From contig PNAT01000085.1 in assembly GCA_003169675.1 (NCBI GenBank), positions 1,038 through 52,164 on the forward strand: DNA of 51,127 nucleotides, in the 5' to 3' direction. Source of the DNA: Acidimicrobiaceae bacterium (GTDB lineage: Bacteria > Actinomycetota > Acidimicrobiia > Acidimicrobiales > RAAP-2). Shown piece after piece: positions 8,623-17,461 of this stretch (within the stretch, counting starts at the first letter, position 1; each line of letters starts with the position of its first letter). A program made the translations under genes and the position numbers. The notes under the pieces are model-generated. The model was given only the letters and a program-made list of their open reading frames with translations. It made no database searches and had not been told where the DNA came from.

Positions 8623-9809
8623 GACCGCGCACCTGCTGCAGAGAGGCCGGGAGACGGGGCCTGGCCGCTGACGGCTTGGAGGACGCTGCCGATGCCCGAC
8701 GCGGCCACCGGCGTCGTGCCCACCTTTTTGGCGGCCGAGTTCAGGGCCGACGACTTGGCCGCCTGGGAACGAGCGGCGGGCAGGCTGCCCCCGGGTCCCG
8801 AGCCCGCCGGAGGGCTGGCCGACTCGTAGTAGGTGCAACTCGTCTGGTTGCCCAGGCAGGTGTAGACGGCCTGGACGGCGAACCACTGGCCGACGGCCGA
8901 AATCTGGATGTACGGCGCCAGCCCGGCACCCAAGGTGGACAGGCTGCTGGCCAACTGCTGCTGGTTGCCCTGCACAGCACCGGCCACGACACGGAGGTTG
9001 TCGATGATGCTTGTGATGGTGGAGTGATTCGAACCGATCAACCCAGCCAGGTCGGTGGCCACCGCCGAGAGGTTGCCGATCACGGTATCGAGGAGGGTGT
9101 TCTTCGAGGCCAGCGAAGAAGCCACCGTCTGCAGATTGTCGACCAATGAGCTGAGATCACCGCTGCGCGAGGAAATGGCGGTGAGCACTAGGTCCAGATT
9201 GCCGATGACCTGGCCCACTTGGGAGTCCAGCGCGCCCACCGTGTTGGAGATGGTGGCGCCGCTGTTGATGAGCTGGTCTACCTGGGCCGTGTCACCTTCG
9301 AGCGCCCCCGAGACGTTCTCGACGAACTGGTTGGCTTGCTGCGGGTTGATGGACGACAGCAGCGGGCCCAAGGTGTTGAGGAAGGAATTGACGCTGGCGT
9401 CGGAGACATCGTGGCTGAGCGGAATGGTGCTCCCGGGCGTGATGAGCGGCCCCTGGGCGGACGGGAAGATCTGGATCTCCTTCTGGCCGATGACGTTCTT
9501 CCACCGCATGCCGAGGTCGCTGTCCTGGTGCAGGGTCACCGTGTTGTCGATGTTCATGCCGACCAGGGCATGCCCGTGCTGGACGGCGATGCTGGAGACC
9601 TGCCCGATCGGGACGCCGGCGATGTTGACCGAATCCCCGGTGGCCAGGCCGGTGACGTCGGCCAATTGCGCTTGAATGGAGTGGCGATGGCTGAAGAGGG
9701 AGATGTTGCCGATCTTCACGGCCAGACCAACCAGCAGGAGCAGGCAGACCAGGGCGAAGATCAGGAATTTGAAGGCCGAGGACGGCAGGCGGCGGAAGAA
9801 GTTCATCAA
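8619..9809 (-). CDS. mceB: Mce family protein, position B
   Basis: The 396-residue protein has a strong N-terminal anchor (FKFLIFALVCLLLLVGLAVKIG), then the MCE domain (GDSVNIAGVPIGQVSSIAVQHG) and a long Leu/Ser/Thr-rich helical region. Its ATG overlaps the mceA stop by four bases (ATGATGA context), and its own stop overlaps mceC, so translation of the operon looks coupled. Confidence 0.9.
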   Translation of the reverse strand: MMNFFRRLPSSAFKFLIFALVCLLLLVGLAVKIGNISLFSHRHSIQAQLADVTGLATGDSVNIAGVPIGQVSSIAVQHGHALVGMNIDNTVTLHQDSDLGMRWKNVIGQKEIQIFPSAQGPLITPGSTIPLSHDVSDASVNSFLNTLGPLLSSINPQQANQFVENVSGALEGDTAQVDQLINSGATISNTVGALDSQVGQVIGNLDLVLTAISSRSGDLSSLVDNLQTVASSLASKNTLLDTVIGNLSAVATDLAGLIGSNHSTITSIIDNLRVVAGAVQGNQQQLASSLSTLGAGLAPYIQISAVGQWFAVQAVYTCLGNQTSCTYYESASPPAGSGPGGSLPAARSQAAKSSALNSAAKKVGTTPVAASGIGSVLQAVSGQAPSPGLSAAGARS

Positions 9810-11071
9810 GACTTCCCGAGCAATCCGTTGATGAACCCGCCCAAGCCGGATCCCTTCGAGATGTCAGGGACGCCGGCGATGCCGTAGAGCTGCGTGGTGG
9901 CGGACTGTGCGGCGGCCGCAGCCGACTGGGCGGCCGCCGCGTTCGAAGAGGAAGTCGACCCACCGGTCGGTGCCGCCAGTACCGCTGCCGTCTTGGCCGC
10001 GCCCGTCTGGGCCGTGCAATTGAACGCCGATCCGGCGCTGGTCAACAGCGTGGCCAAACTCATCGAGGCCGGGGCCAGCAGGCTGCACACCAGCGCGTTC
10101 ACCTGGCTGAAGAGGATGAAGGTGTTGAAGTAGGCGTAGGTGGACCCGTCGGGCAGCTTGGTGGCGGACGCGCCCCCCACGGCAATGGTGTGGAAGTAGG
10201 TGTAGGCGCCCTGGACCACCTGCCCCAGCTCATTCTGCTGGGCCAACAGGACCCGTGAAATGTTGTCGCCCGACGTGAGGATGGTGTTGATGTCCGGACG
10301 GTAGGTGATCAGCAGTGACGTCAGATGGTTGGCGAAGGGCACCAGGGCGCCCAGGAGCTTCTTGTAGTCGGCCTCCTCGTTGTTGAAGGCGGGGAGGGCG
10401 GCGTTCGCCTCGTTATTGAGATTGTTGAGCGAGGTCGTGTCGGGTGCCAAAGCCTGGGTGAAGCGGGCGAAAGAGGCGAGGTTGATCAACTGCGCGTTGA
10501 GCGTGGCGTTGAGCAATCCGGCCAACTGGGTGCCGGTGTCGATCGACTTGGCAATTCTCGGACCTTCGCCCTGGCTGGCCTTCGCCAGTTCGGACAGCAG
10601 CGCCGCGAGATTGCCGGTGTCGATCTTGTTCAGGAGGGGTACGGCGGCGGCGAAGAGGTCGCCCAGCTCATCGGTATTCTCCGCGTGGGCAAAGAACCCC
10701 CCGGGCGCCAGGTAGGGAGCGGCATCGCTGTTGTGGTTGGGCGTAGTGAGGGAGATCTCCTCGGCCCCGAACAGGTTGATGGGCTGAATGGTGGCCGTGG
10801 TGTCGGTGGGCACCTTGAACGTGGGGTAGATCCACACGCTGACGCGGGCCATGTCGCCCTGCAGGGCAATGGTCGACACCCGCCCGATCTGGACGCCCCG
10901 GAAGACCACCTCCGAACCGGGCGGGAGCCCCTCGCCCGCCTTGGCGAAATCACCGCTGAGCTTGTAGGCGCCCGAGTAGTCCCCGTTCGAATTGCGGATG
11001 AGCGTGACCGTGGCCCCCACCAGCACGGCGAGTGCGATCAGGGCGACCAGCACCCGGCTCAGTCGCCTCAT
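9806..11071 (-). CDS. mceA: Mce family protein, position A
   Basis: The first Mce protein after the two permeases: N-terminal anchor (VLVALIALAVLVGATVTLI), MCE domain (PGSEVVFRGVQIGRVSTIAL) and a helical extension ending in an Ala/Ser-rich low-complexity tail. It is 421 residues long. The start codon overlaps the yrbEB stop by four bases. Together with MceB to MceF it should form the heteromeric periplasm-spanning channel fed by YrbE permeases. Confidence 0.9.
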   Translation of the reverse strand: MRRLSRVLVALIALAVLVGATVTLIRNSNGDYSGAYKLSGDFAKAGEGLPPGSEVVFRGVQIGRVSTIALQGDMARVSVWIYPTFKVPTDTTATIQPINLFGAEEISLTTPNHNSDAAPYLAPGGFFAHAENTDELGDLFAAAVPLLNKIDTGNLAALLSELAKASQGEGPRIAKSIDTGTQLAGLLNATLNAQLINLASFARFTQALAPDTTSLNNLNNEANAALPAFNNEEADYKKLLGALVPFANHLTSLLITYRPDINTILTSGDNISRVLLAQQNELGQVVQGAYTYFHTIAVGGASATKLPDGSTYAYFNTFILFSQVNALVCSLLAPASMSLATLLTSAGSAFNCTAQTGAAKTAAVLAAPTGGSTSSSNAAAAQSAAAAAQSATTQLYGIAGVPDISKGSGLGGFINGLLGKS

Positions 11072-11958
11072 CCAACCAACCTGGCTGACGCGTGGGCACC
11101 GCCGAAGAGCACCAAGGAGAGGATGAGGTTGACCACCACCACCAGGATGATGGAGAGCCGGATGGCCCGTCCGGCGGCCACGCCCACTCCGGCCGGTCCA
11201 CCACCGGCGTTGTAGCCGTAGTAGCAGTGCACGAACGTGACGAGCACGGCGAAGATCATCGCCTTCATGAACGAATAGAAGATGTCGATCGGGGGCAGGT
11301 AGAGCCGGAAGTAGTGCTGGTAGGTGCCCGAGGAAAGGCCGAAGAACTTGGTGACGATCAACTCGGAGGCCAAGTAGCTGGCGAAGAGCGCGGCCAGGTA
11401 GAGGGGGATCATGGTGATCAGGGCCGCCCAGACGCGGGTGGCCACCAGGTACACGACGCTGTTGACGCCCATGACCTCGAGGGCGTCGATCTCATCGGAA
11501 ATGCGCATGGCGCCGAGTTGGGCCGTGAAGCCGGCTCCCACCTGAGCGGCCAGGGCGACCCCCGCCACCAGCGGGGTGATTTCACGGGTGTTGGCCAGGG
11601 CCGTGATGACACCGGTGAAGGCCGCCGCCCCGATCTGGTTGAGCCCGCTGAAACCCTCCAGGCCAACCTCGGTCCCGGTGAAGAAGGCGATGGAGACCAC
11701 CACAAAGAACATGCCGCCACCGACCACCAGGGCGCCCGACCCCAGGGTGATGTCGGACATGAGGACGAGGATCTCCCGCGGGTAGCGCAGGGCCCGGGGC
11801 ATGGCCCGCAGGATGCGGAGGTAGAACCTGAGATGGGCGTGGAAATCATCGAAGACGCCGAGCAGGGCGTTCCCCGGGGCAAAGGCTTTCTTGGCCATGT
11901 TCTTTCCCGCGTTGGCGATCACGCCACTGGGCGGCCGGGATGGGGCGTCGATAGCCAC
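11068..11958 (-). CDS. yrbEB: YrbE/MlaE-type ABC permease, B copy
   Basis: The 296-residue integral membrane protein has the MlaE permease signature (LGAMRISDEIDALEVMGVN), including the cytoplasmic EID/E coupling segment that contacts the ATPase. About five hydrophobic segments are visible. Paired with YrbEA it should form the membrane core of the Mce importer. It starts one base after the yrbEA stop and overlaps mceA at its end. Confidence 0.93.
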   Translation of the reverse strand: MAIDAPSRPPSGVIANAGKNMAKKAFAPGNALLGVFDDFHAHLRFYLRILRAMPRALRYPREILVLMSDITLGSGALVVGGGMFFVVVSIAFFTGTEVGLEGFSGLNQIGAAAFTGVITALANTREITPLVAGVALAAQVGAGFTAQLGAMRISDEIDALEVMGVNSVVYLVATRVWAALITMIPLYLAALFASYLASELIVTKFFGLSSGTYQHYFRLYLPPIDIFYSFMKAMIFAVLVTFVHCYYGYNAGGGPAGVGVAAGRAIRLSIILVVVVNLILSLVLFGGAHASARLVG

Positions 11959-11959
11959 C

Positions 11960-12928
11960 TCAGATGCCCTTCTGCGGGATGAAGTTGAAGTAGAAGACGG
12001 TCAGGATGAAGTTGACGAAGAACGACAGGATGAACGTGACCACCACGGCCTGGTTCACGGCGTCGCCCACGCCCTTGGGGCCGCTCTTGCAATAGAGGCC
12101 CTTGTAACAGGCCACCATGGCCGCGATGAACCCGAAGAGGCCGGCCTTGAGGAGCGCCATGCCGAGGTCGGCCAGCTGGCTCAGCTCGCCGAAGGTGGCG
12201 AAGAAGCTGCTGGTCGTGATGTGGATGGCGTGGGTGCCGAACCACAGGCCGCCGAGGATGCCGGCCACGCTGACCACCGAATCGAGCAGGATGGCCACCA
12301 GGGTGGCGGCGAGGAGCCGCGGCAGGACGAGGCGGTGGAGCGGGTTGACGCCCATGACCTCCATGGCGGAGATCTCGTCCCGGATGCGCCGCGAGCCCAG
12401 GTCGGCACACATGGCCGAACCACCGGCGCCGGCGATCAGCAGCGCGGTGGCGAGCGGAGCCTGCTCCCGCACCACGGCGAGCACCATGGCCGCGCCCAGT
12501 TGGGACTGCGCACCGATCTGCTGGAGCAGCGAACCGACTTCCAGCGCGATGACCATGCCGAAGGGAATGGAGAGGAGGATGAGGGGCAGGGTGGTGACGC
12601 GGGCCAGGAACCAGCACTGGTCGAAGAACTCGGTGACGGGGACGCCCTTGATGAATCCCTGCCGGATTGCCTCGAGCGAGGTGGCGAACATGTTGCCCGT
12701 CTCACGGACGGCAGTGGCGATCTTCCCGTCGTCCCGCAGTGGTCGCAGGGGGACACCGACGGCGCCCACGGTGGCTGCCTTCCCACCGGGGGTTCCGAGG
12801 CGCAGCGCCATCTCGGCGCGACTTAGGGGGACGGCGGCCAGGCTCTCGGTGGGCGGCGGCGCCTCGCTGGTGGTGTCTCCCGCTTGCTCCACCAATTTCC
12901 CCCTTCCCGAGGCCTCCCACCGCTCCAC
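11960..12928 (-). CDS. yrbEA: YrbE/MlaE-type ABC permease, A copy
   Basis: The first gene of the mce operon. The MlaE signature is present (DLGSRRIRDEISAMEVMGVN), with hydrophobic segments throughout residues 90-320. The N-terminal 60 residues are polar and low-complexity, so the true start could be the GTG at 12928 or an internal ATG (MALRLG, 12811). The promoter must lie in the 370-bp gap shared with the divergent sigma-factor gene. Confidence 0.92.
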   Translation of the reverse strand: MERWEASGRGKLVEQAGDTTSEAPPPTESLAAVPLSRAEMALRLGTPGGKAATVGAVGVPLRPLRDDGKIATAVRETGNMFATSLEAIRQGFIKGVPVTEFFDQCWFLARVTTLPLILLSIPFGMVIALEVGSLLQQIGAQSQLGAAMVLAVVREQAPLATALLIAGAGGSAMCADLGSRRIRDEISAMEVMGVNPLHRLVLPRLLAATLVAILLDSVVSVAGILGGLWFGTHAIHITTSSFFATFGELSQLADLGMALLKAGLFGFIAAMVACYKGLYCKSGPKGVGDAVNQAVVVTFILSFFVNFILTVFYFNFIPQKGI

Positions 12929-13129
12929 TCCGGCAAGAACGTACCGCTCCCCTCGACCCTTTACCTTTCAGGAAATAAAACGCCAGGCCAGAACCAAGCT
13001 TGCGGTACCCCGAGCGGCGGGGCGCGGCGGGAGCCGCAACCGGATGGCTCCCCCGTTGCAACCTGGGCGCCTTACGGAGGAGGCACAATGGTCCCCTGAG
13101 GCCTCTGGCCCGGTGGGAAGGCGGTTGAA

Positions 13130-13163
13130 CTGGGAAAATAGCGGAAATTCCCAATTTTCCCAG
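13130..13163. promoter_or_regulatory. Inverted repeat in the mce/ECF-sigma divergent promoter region
   Basis: Ten-base perfect arms, CTGGGAAAAT and ATTTTCCCAG, are separated by 14 bases. The element is roughly 200 nt upstream of yrbEA and 137 nt upstream of the sigma-factor gene. Arm length and AT-rich centre suit an operator for a dimeric regulator serving one or both transcripts. The rest of the 12929-13299 gap holds no convincing gene. Confidence 0.5.
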
Positions 13164-13299
13164 AAGTTTCGTAAGATACCACCGAGTCAACCGTTTGCCT
13201 GGGTGGAGGAAGTATCCGTTCCCGGATCAGTTCGATCCTGGATCGGGTTCATACTGTTGGTGAGGCCCTCTGGCATCGTCGGGGGGGGAGGGACGGAAC

Positions 13300-14562
13300 G
13301 TGGCGTTACGCCAAGAAGAGTTCACAAGTCTTACAGACGATGTTGATCTCGACCGTGACCGCACCCTTGTCGAACGCTGCCAGGCCGGCGACTCGGCTGC
13401 CTTCGGCAATCTCTACGCCCGTTACTACGAACGGCTGCTCCGCTTCTGCCTCCGCCGCCTCAATGACCGCCATGAAGCCGAGGACGCGGCGCAAGAGGCC
13501 TTCGCCCGGGCGTGGAAGGCTCTCCCCAAATTTGCCGGCGAGCGCCGCTTCTACCCCTGGCTGACCGTCATCGCGGGCAACATCTGCACCGACGTCCTGC
13601 GCCGGCGGTCCCGCAGCACTCCGACCGACGACCTGGAGCTCGGCGCGCACCAGCCGGTCGGTGGCATAGGCGCCGAGACGTCAGAGGAGCTCATCCTGGC
13701 CGCCGTGGACGGGCAGCTCGTGAACCGGGCCCTCGACCGCCTCTCCACTCGGCATCGCCACGTGCTGGCCATGCGCGAGGGCGAGGGTTGGACCTACCAG
13801 CAGATGGCCGAGCATGAAGGCGTCGAGGTCGGGACGATCGAGACCCTCCTGTGGCGGGCCCGCCAGGCGCTCAAGCGCGAGTTCAACGTGCTCTCCGAAT
13901 CAAAGGCCGCGCTGGCCGGCTTCCTGGTCGGTGCCGGCGCGCTGATCCGTCGCGGTGTGCTGCGTGTGACCCACAAGGCCGCCCTGGTCCCACCCGGCGG
14001 TGGTTCTGGCGGCTTGCGCAATGCGCTCGCCGGCGCGGCCGTGACGGCGGCCGCCGTGGCGGCCGCCCTCATCACCCCGCACGCTCTGGCCACGTCGCAA
14101 CCGAACGCCCAGGTGTCCCCCTCCGATCGGGCTGCCTCGGCCTTGGCCAACCCCGCCCTCCCCATCACGCTGGCTCTCGTGCCGACCGCAGCGCCCTCCG
14201 CACTCGGCGTGGCGTCGCCGTCCGCCAACCCGCCCGCCGCGACCACCGCGACCCCGGCGGGCCAACTCACAACCGGTTCCGTCGTCCCTGCGGGTCCTGC
14301 GGTCCCGAGCGGCACCGGCGTGCCGAGCCTCCCGCTCCCCTCGGCCGTCAATCCCGTGGGCACCACCCTGGGGCAGGCCGCCTCCTCCCTCACCACCACC
14401 GTCAGCGGGCTGGCCAACACCCTCGGGTTGTCCACGGTGCTCACCCAGCTCGGGCTGGTCCCCGCTGCGGGTGCCACGACGACCTCGACCGTTTCCTCCG
14501 TCGGGAGCCAAGTCGTCAACAACACCACGTCGACCCTGAAAAACCTGCTCGGTCACAAGTAA
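13300..14562 (+). CDS. ECF-type RNA polymerase sigma factor with membrane-anchored-looking C-terminal extension
   Basis: Residues 20-100 form the sigma-2 region (LYARYYERLLRFCLRRL, DAAQEAFARAW) and residues 140-195 the sigma-4 helix-turn-helix (RHRHVLAMREGEGWTYQQMA). An ordinary ECF sigma ends near residue 200; this protein is 420. The extension holds an Ala-rich hydrophobic stretch at about 241-264 (NALAGAAVTAAAVAAALITP), then about 150 Pro/Ala/Thr/Ser-rich residues that would be extracytoplasmic if the stretch spans the membrane. A G-rich run with GGAGGG precedes the GTG start. It sits between the mce operon and its ATPase, so control of lipid import is plausible but not shown. Confidence 0.85.
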   Translation: MALRQEEFTSLTDDVDLDRDRTLVERCQAGDSAAFGNLYARYYERLLRFCLRRLNDRHEAEDAAQEAFARAWKALPKFAGERRFYPWLTVIAGNICTDVLRRRSRSTPTDDLELGAHQPVGGIGAETSEELILAAVDGQLVNRALDRLSTRHRHVLAMREGEGWTYQQMAEHEGVEVGTIETLLWRARQALKREFNVLSESKAALAGFLVGAGALIRRGVLRVTHKAALVPPGGGSGGLRNALAGAAVTAAAVAAALITPHALATSQPNAQVSPSDRAASALANPALPITLALVPTAAPSALGVASPSANPPAATTATPAGQLTTGSVVPAGPAVPSGTGVPSLPLPSAVNPVGTTLGQAASSLTTTVSGLANTLGLSTVLTQLGLVPAAGATTTSTVSSVGSQVVNNTTSTLKNLLGHK

Positions 14563-14572
14563 CGTCACCACC

Positions 14573-14592
14573 GGCGCCCCGATCGTGGCGCC
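14573..14592 (+). terminator. Weak hairpin after the sigma-factor gene
   Basis: GGCGCC arms flank an 8-base loop just after the stop codon. There is no T-run, so this is a weak candidate terminator or processing site in the 60-nt gap before the ATPase gene. Confidence 0.3.
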
Positions 14593-14622
14593 TGCCCACC
14601 GATAAGCGTAGGTTCTTCCTCC

Positions 14623-15555
14623 ATGGAGTCCGAGTCTCAGGTTGAAGCGCAGCCATGGATCGCCCCTGGCGAACCGATCATCTCCCTGCGCGGTGTCACC
14701 AAGTCGTTCGGCTCGCACACCGTGCTGGAGGACATCACTTTTGACGTCCCCAAGGGTCGGATCACGGCGATCCTTGGGCCGTCGGGCACCGGCAAGTCGG
14801 TCCTCCTCAAGAACATTCTCGGGCTGCTGGTGCCGGAGCGGGGCGAGATCTGGGTCGATGGAGACCAGATCGTGGGCCTCCGCGAGAAGCGCCTCTACGA
14901 GATCCGTCGCAAGTTCGGCGTCCTCTTCCAGGACGGCGCGCTGTTCGGTTCCATGAATCTCTACGACAACATCGCCTTCCCGCTGCGCGAACACACGCGC
15001 AAGAACGAGGCGGAGATCCGCGAGCTCGTGCACCGCAACGCGGAGCTGGTCGGACTTATGGACCACTTGAAGAAGCTGCCCGGCGAGGTCTCCGGCGGCA
15101 TGAAGAAGCGGGCCGGGCTGGCCCGGGCCATGGTGACCGAACCTGAGATCGTCCTCTTCGACGAGCCCGACTCGGGGCTCGACCCGGTCCGGGTGGCCTA
15201 CCTCGATGAGCTCGTCGTCACGGCCCAGAAGGAGACGGGTGCGACGTTCTTCATCATCACGCACAACATCCAGTCGGTGATGCGCACCGCCGACTACATG
15301 GGTGTCCTGTTCCGCTCGAACCTGGTCAAGTTCGCCAGCAAACCGGACATGCTGGCCACCGAGAACCCGATCATCCAGCAATTCCTGGCCGGCCGGCCCG
15401 AGGGACCGATCGGCATGGATGAGATGGCAGACAGCGATGGCCGGACGTTCCTCGAGGGAGACACGACGGCGCTCCAGGTGGGGCCGCTCGCCCGTCCCGG
15501 TGAGCCGGCCATGGCCGCCCACGCGCCGACAGATCAACCCGTACCCCCGGCCTAG
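14623..15555 (+). CDS. MlaF/Mkl-type ABC transporter ATPase (MceG-like)
   Basis: A complete ABC ATPase: Walker A GPSGTGKS (about residues 52-59), Q-loop VLFQDGALF, signature SGGMKKRAGLARA, Walker B IVLFDEPDSGLDP and switch His in IITHN. The DSGLDPVR motif is typical of the MlaF/Mkl group that energises YrbE permeases. In mycobacteria the MceG ATPase is unlinked to mce operons; here it lies about 1.7 kb from yrbEA, on the opposite strand behind the sigma factor. A C-terminal tail of about 40 residues follows the ATPase fold, as in Mkl. Cytoplasmic subunit. Confidence 0.92.
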   Translation: MESESQVEAQPWIAPGEPIISLRGVTKSFGSHTVLEDITFDVPKGRITAILGPSGTGKSVLLKNILGLLVPERGEIWVDGDQIVGLREKRLYEIRRKFGVLFQDGALFGSMNLYDNIAFPLREHTRKNEAEIRELVHRNAELVGLMDHLKKLPGEVSGGMKKRAGLARAMVTEPEIVLFDEPDSGLDPVRVAYLDELVVTAQKETGATFFIITHNIQSVMRTADYMGVLFRSNLVKFASKPDMLATENPIIQQFLAGRPEGPIGMDEMADSDGRTFLEGDTTALQVGPLARPGEPAMAAHAPTDQPVPPA

Positions 15556-15628
15556 ATCTCCCTGAGCCAGAGGTGCGCCGCCGGCTCCGGGTGGTGCACC
15601 CCGAAACCAGCGGCGCCCTCAGATCAGC

Positions 15629-16639
15629 TCAATTGCCGGCGGCCGCCCCGCACACGGTCTCCACCAGGAGTCCACTGACCACGTAGGGGTCCATGTTGGC
15701 GTTGGGCCGGCGGTCCTCCAACCAGCCCTTCTTGGCCTTGGCCGTTCCCCAGGGGATGCGGATGGAGGCGCCGCGGTCCGAGGCGCCGTAGGTGAACGTG
15801 GTGAAGTGCGCCGTCTCATGGGCTCCGGTCAGGCGCTGCTCGATACCCACGCCGTAGTTGGCCACGTGCTCCTCGACCCGCTTCCCGAGGGCCTCGCAGC
15901 CGGCGATGATGGCATCCCAGCCGCCATCTTCCCTCATCGCCTTGGTGGAGAAGTTGGTATGTGCACCGGCGCCGTTCCAGTCCCCCAGGACCGGCTTGGG
16001 CTCCAGCGTGGCGTACACGTCAAAGTCCTCGGCGATCCGGAAGAGCAGCCAGCGCGCCACCCACAGGTGGTCGCCGATCAGCGGTGGGGGCAGGACACCG
16101 ATCTGGAACTCCCATTGGCCCATCATCACTTCGGCGTTGGTCCCCTCAATGCCCAAGCCGGCCTTCATGCAGGCGAGGGTGTGACGCTCCACGATCTCGC
16201 GACCGGGCATTTTGTCACCACCGACGCCGCAGTAGTACGGCCCCTGAGGGGCGGGGAACCCGGCTTCGGGCCACCCCATGGGGCGCCCGTACTGGAAGAA
16301 GGTGTACTCCTGCTCAACGCCGAACACGGGTTCCTGGTCGGCATACTTCTCGGCCAGTTCCGCGCACTTGCGCCGGGTGTTCGAACTGTGGGGGGACATG
16401 TCGGTCAGGAGCACTTCGCACATGACCAGCTTGTCGCCCTCGGAACGCAGGGGGTCGGGACAGACGAACACGGGCTGAAGGACACAGTCGGAATCGTGTC
16501 CGGCGGCCTGGTTCGTGCTTGACCCGTCGAAGCCCCAGATGCCGGGATCCTTGCCGTCCTCCACGATCCGCGTCTTGCTCCGCAGCAGTGGTGAAGGCTC
16601 TGTCCCGTCGATCCAGATGTATTCGGCCTGGTAACTCAT
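15629..16639 (-). CDS. glnII: Glutamine synthetase type II
   Basis: At 336 residues this is the short eukaryote-like GSII, not the 470-residue GSI. It ligates ammonia to glutamate using ATP. Hallmarks are GFDGSSTNQA, EQEYTFFQ, NGAGAHTNFSTKAM, GAHET, RGASIRIP and EDRRPNANMDPY. The start at 16639 (MSYQAEYIW) is chosen over 16663 because AGGAG lies 7 nt upstream of it. It is convergent with the ATPase gene. Streptomyces and Frankia also carry glnII, regulated by GlnR there. Confidence 0.95.
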   Translation of the reverse strand: MSYQAEYIWIDGTEPSPLLRSKTRIVEDGKDPGIWGFDGSSTNQAAGHDSDCVLQPVFVCPDPLRSEGDKLVMCEVLLTDMSPHSSNTRRKCAELAEKYADQEPVFGVEQEYTFFQYGRPMGWPEAGFPAPQGPYYCGVGGDKMPGREIVERHTLACMKAGLGIEGTNAEVMMGQWEFQIGVLPPPLIGDHLWVARWLLFRIAEDFDVYATLEPKPVLGDWNGAGAHTNFSTKAMREDGGWDAIIAGCEALGKRVEEHVANYGVGIEQRLTGAHETAHFTTFTYGASDRGASIRIPWGTAKAKKGWLEDRRPNANMDPYVVSGLLVETVCGAAAGN

Positions 16640-16756
16640 GAATTCTCCTGTGCTCCCCTTCATTCAAATGGGCGTGTGCGTGCAGAGTGGCGCGAGGCCA
16701 ACCCGGCACCGTAGGGCACACGGCTGCCCCGTGCAGGAGCAGTCTGGTCTGAACCT

Positions 16757-16772
16757 ATTTCACCCTCGTCAC
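16757..16772 (-). promoter_or_regulatory. GlnR-box-like half site upstream of glnII
   Basis: On the minus strand the sequence reads GTGAC-N6-GAAAT, one base from the actinobacterial GlnR a/b half-site pair gTnAC-N6-GaAAC. It lies about 118 nt upstream of the glnII ATG. A second a/b pair is not evident, so the call is tentative. Confidence 0.35.
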
Positions 16773-16801
16773 AGAAATGTGAACCGACGATGAACTCGGG
16801 A

Positions 16802-17434
16802 CTAGGCAGGCTGATCCAGGTGGACCATGCCGGCGATCAACTCCAGGATGACGGTACGGAAGCGCTCCCGCTCGGCGGCCGGGTCATCGGCACGCGCCAT
16901 GCCCAGGACGCCGGCCGTCACGGCACCGAACAGGACGTGGGCCAGCATGTCCAGGTCCTTGACCTCGAGGGCCCCGGCCTCGGCCAGCCGGTCCAGCTGG
17001 CTCCGGATCACTTCGATCTCGTAGTGCTCGCCGCAGGCCCACCAGTCCTCGAACCCCAGGGCAGCCGGGCCCTCGACCCAACAAAGGCGCTGGTAGATGG
17101 GACACGAAAGGGTCTCGAGAAAGGCGTCGAGGGCCGCCACAATCCCGCTCCAGGCCGTGAGGGCCTGATCCCCGGCCTGGGTGATGGTGAGGGCGCTCTT
17201 GGCCTGCTGACGCTCCAAGACGGCCCGGAAGAGCTCGCGTTTCGAGGAGAAGTGGTGGTAGATGGCGCCCTTGGTGACGCGGGCCCGCTGGGCCACGTGA
17301 TCCAGTGAGGTGCCTGTGAATCCATCCTCGAAGAAACAGGCTGCCGCGCTGTCGAGCAGCGCCTCATGGGTGGCGTCGGCGTACTCTTCCCGCCGGGAGC
17401 GAACCGTTTCGATTGCCTGCATGTTTGACTGCAT
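16802..17434 (-). CDS. TetR-family transcriptional regulator
   Basis: The N-terminal HTH is classic: ADATHEALLDSAAACFFEDGF, then SLDHVAQRARVTKGAIYHHF. The C-terminal ligand domain follows (WVEGPAALGFEDWW). The frame is open to 17599, but MQSNMQAIETVR at 17434 is preferred because a GGAGGG ribosome-binding site lies just upstream; this gives 210 residues, normal for the family. It is divergent from the MMPL transporter, the usual arrangement for a repressor of an exporter. Confidence 0.92.
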   Translation of the reverse strand: MQSNMQAIETVRSRREEYADATHEALLDSAAACFFEDGFTGTSLDHVAQRARVTKGAIYHHFSSKRELFRAVLERQQAKSALTITQAGDQALTAWSGIVAALDAFLETLSCPIYQRLCWVEGPAALGFEDWWACGEHYEIEVIRSQLDRLAEAGALEVKDLDMLAHVLFGAVTAGVLGMARADDPAAERERFRTVILELIAGMVHLDQPA

Positions 17435-17439
17435 AGTTC

Positions 17440-17454
17440 CGACCCTCCGGGTCG
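17440..17454. promoter_or_regulatory. Palindrome between tetR and the MMPL gene
   Basis: CGACCC-TCC-GGGTCG is a perfect 15-bp inverted repeat in the short divergent region, overlapping the tetR ribosome-binding site. A nearby GTGG-TC-CCAC repeat is also present. Either could be the TetR operator; position alone supports this. Confidence 0.4.
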
Positions 17455-17461
17455 TGAGCCA

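Noticed and set aside
13900-15537. 545-codon minus-strand ORF opposite the sigma factor and ATPase
   Set aside because: Shadow ORF; the plus strand has complete sigma and ABC motifs in the same DNA.
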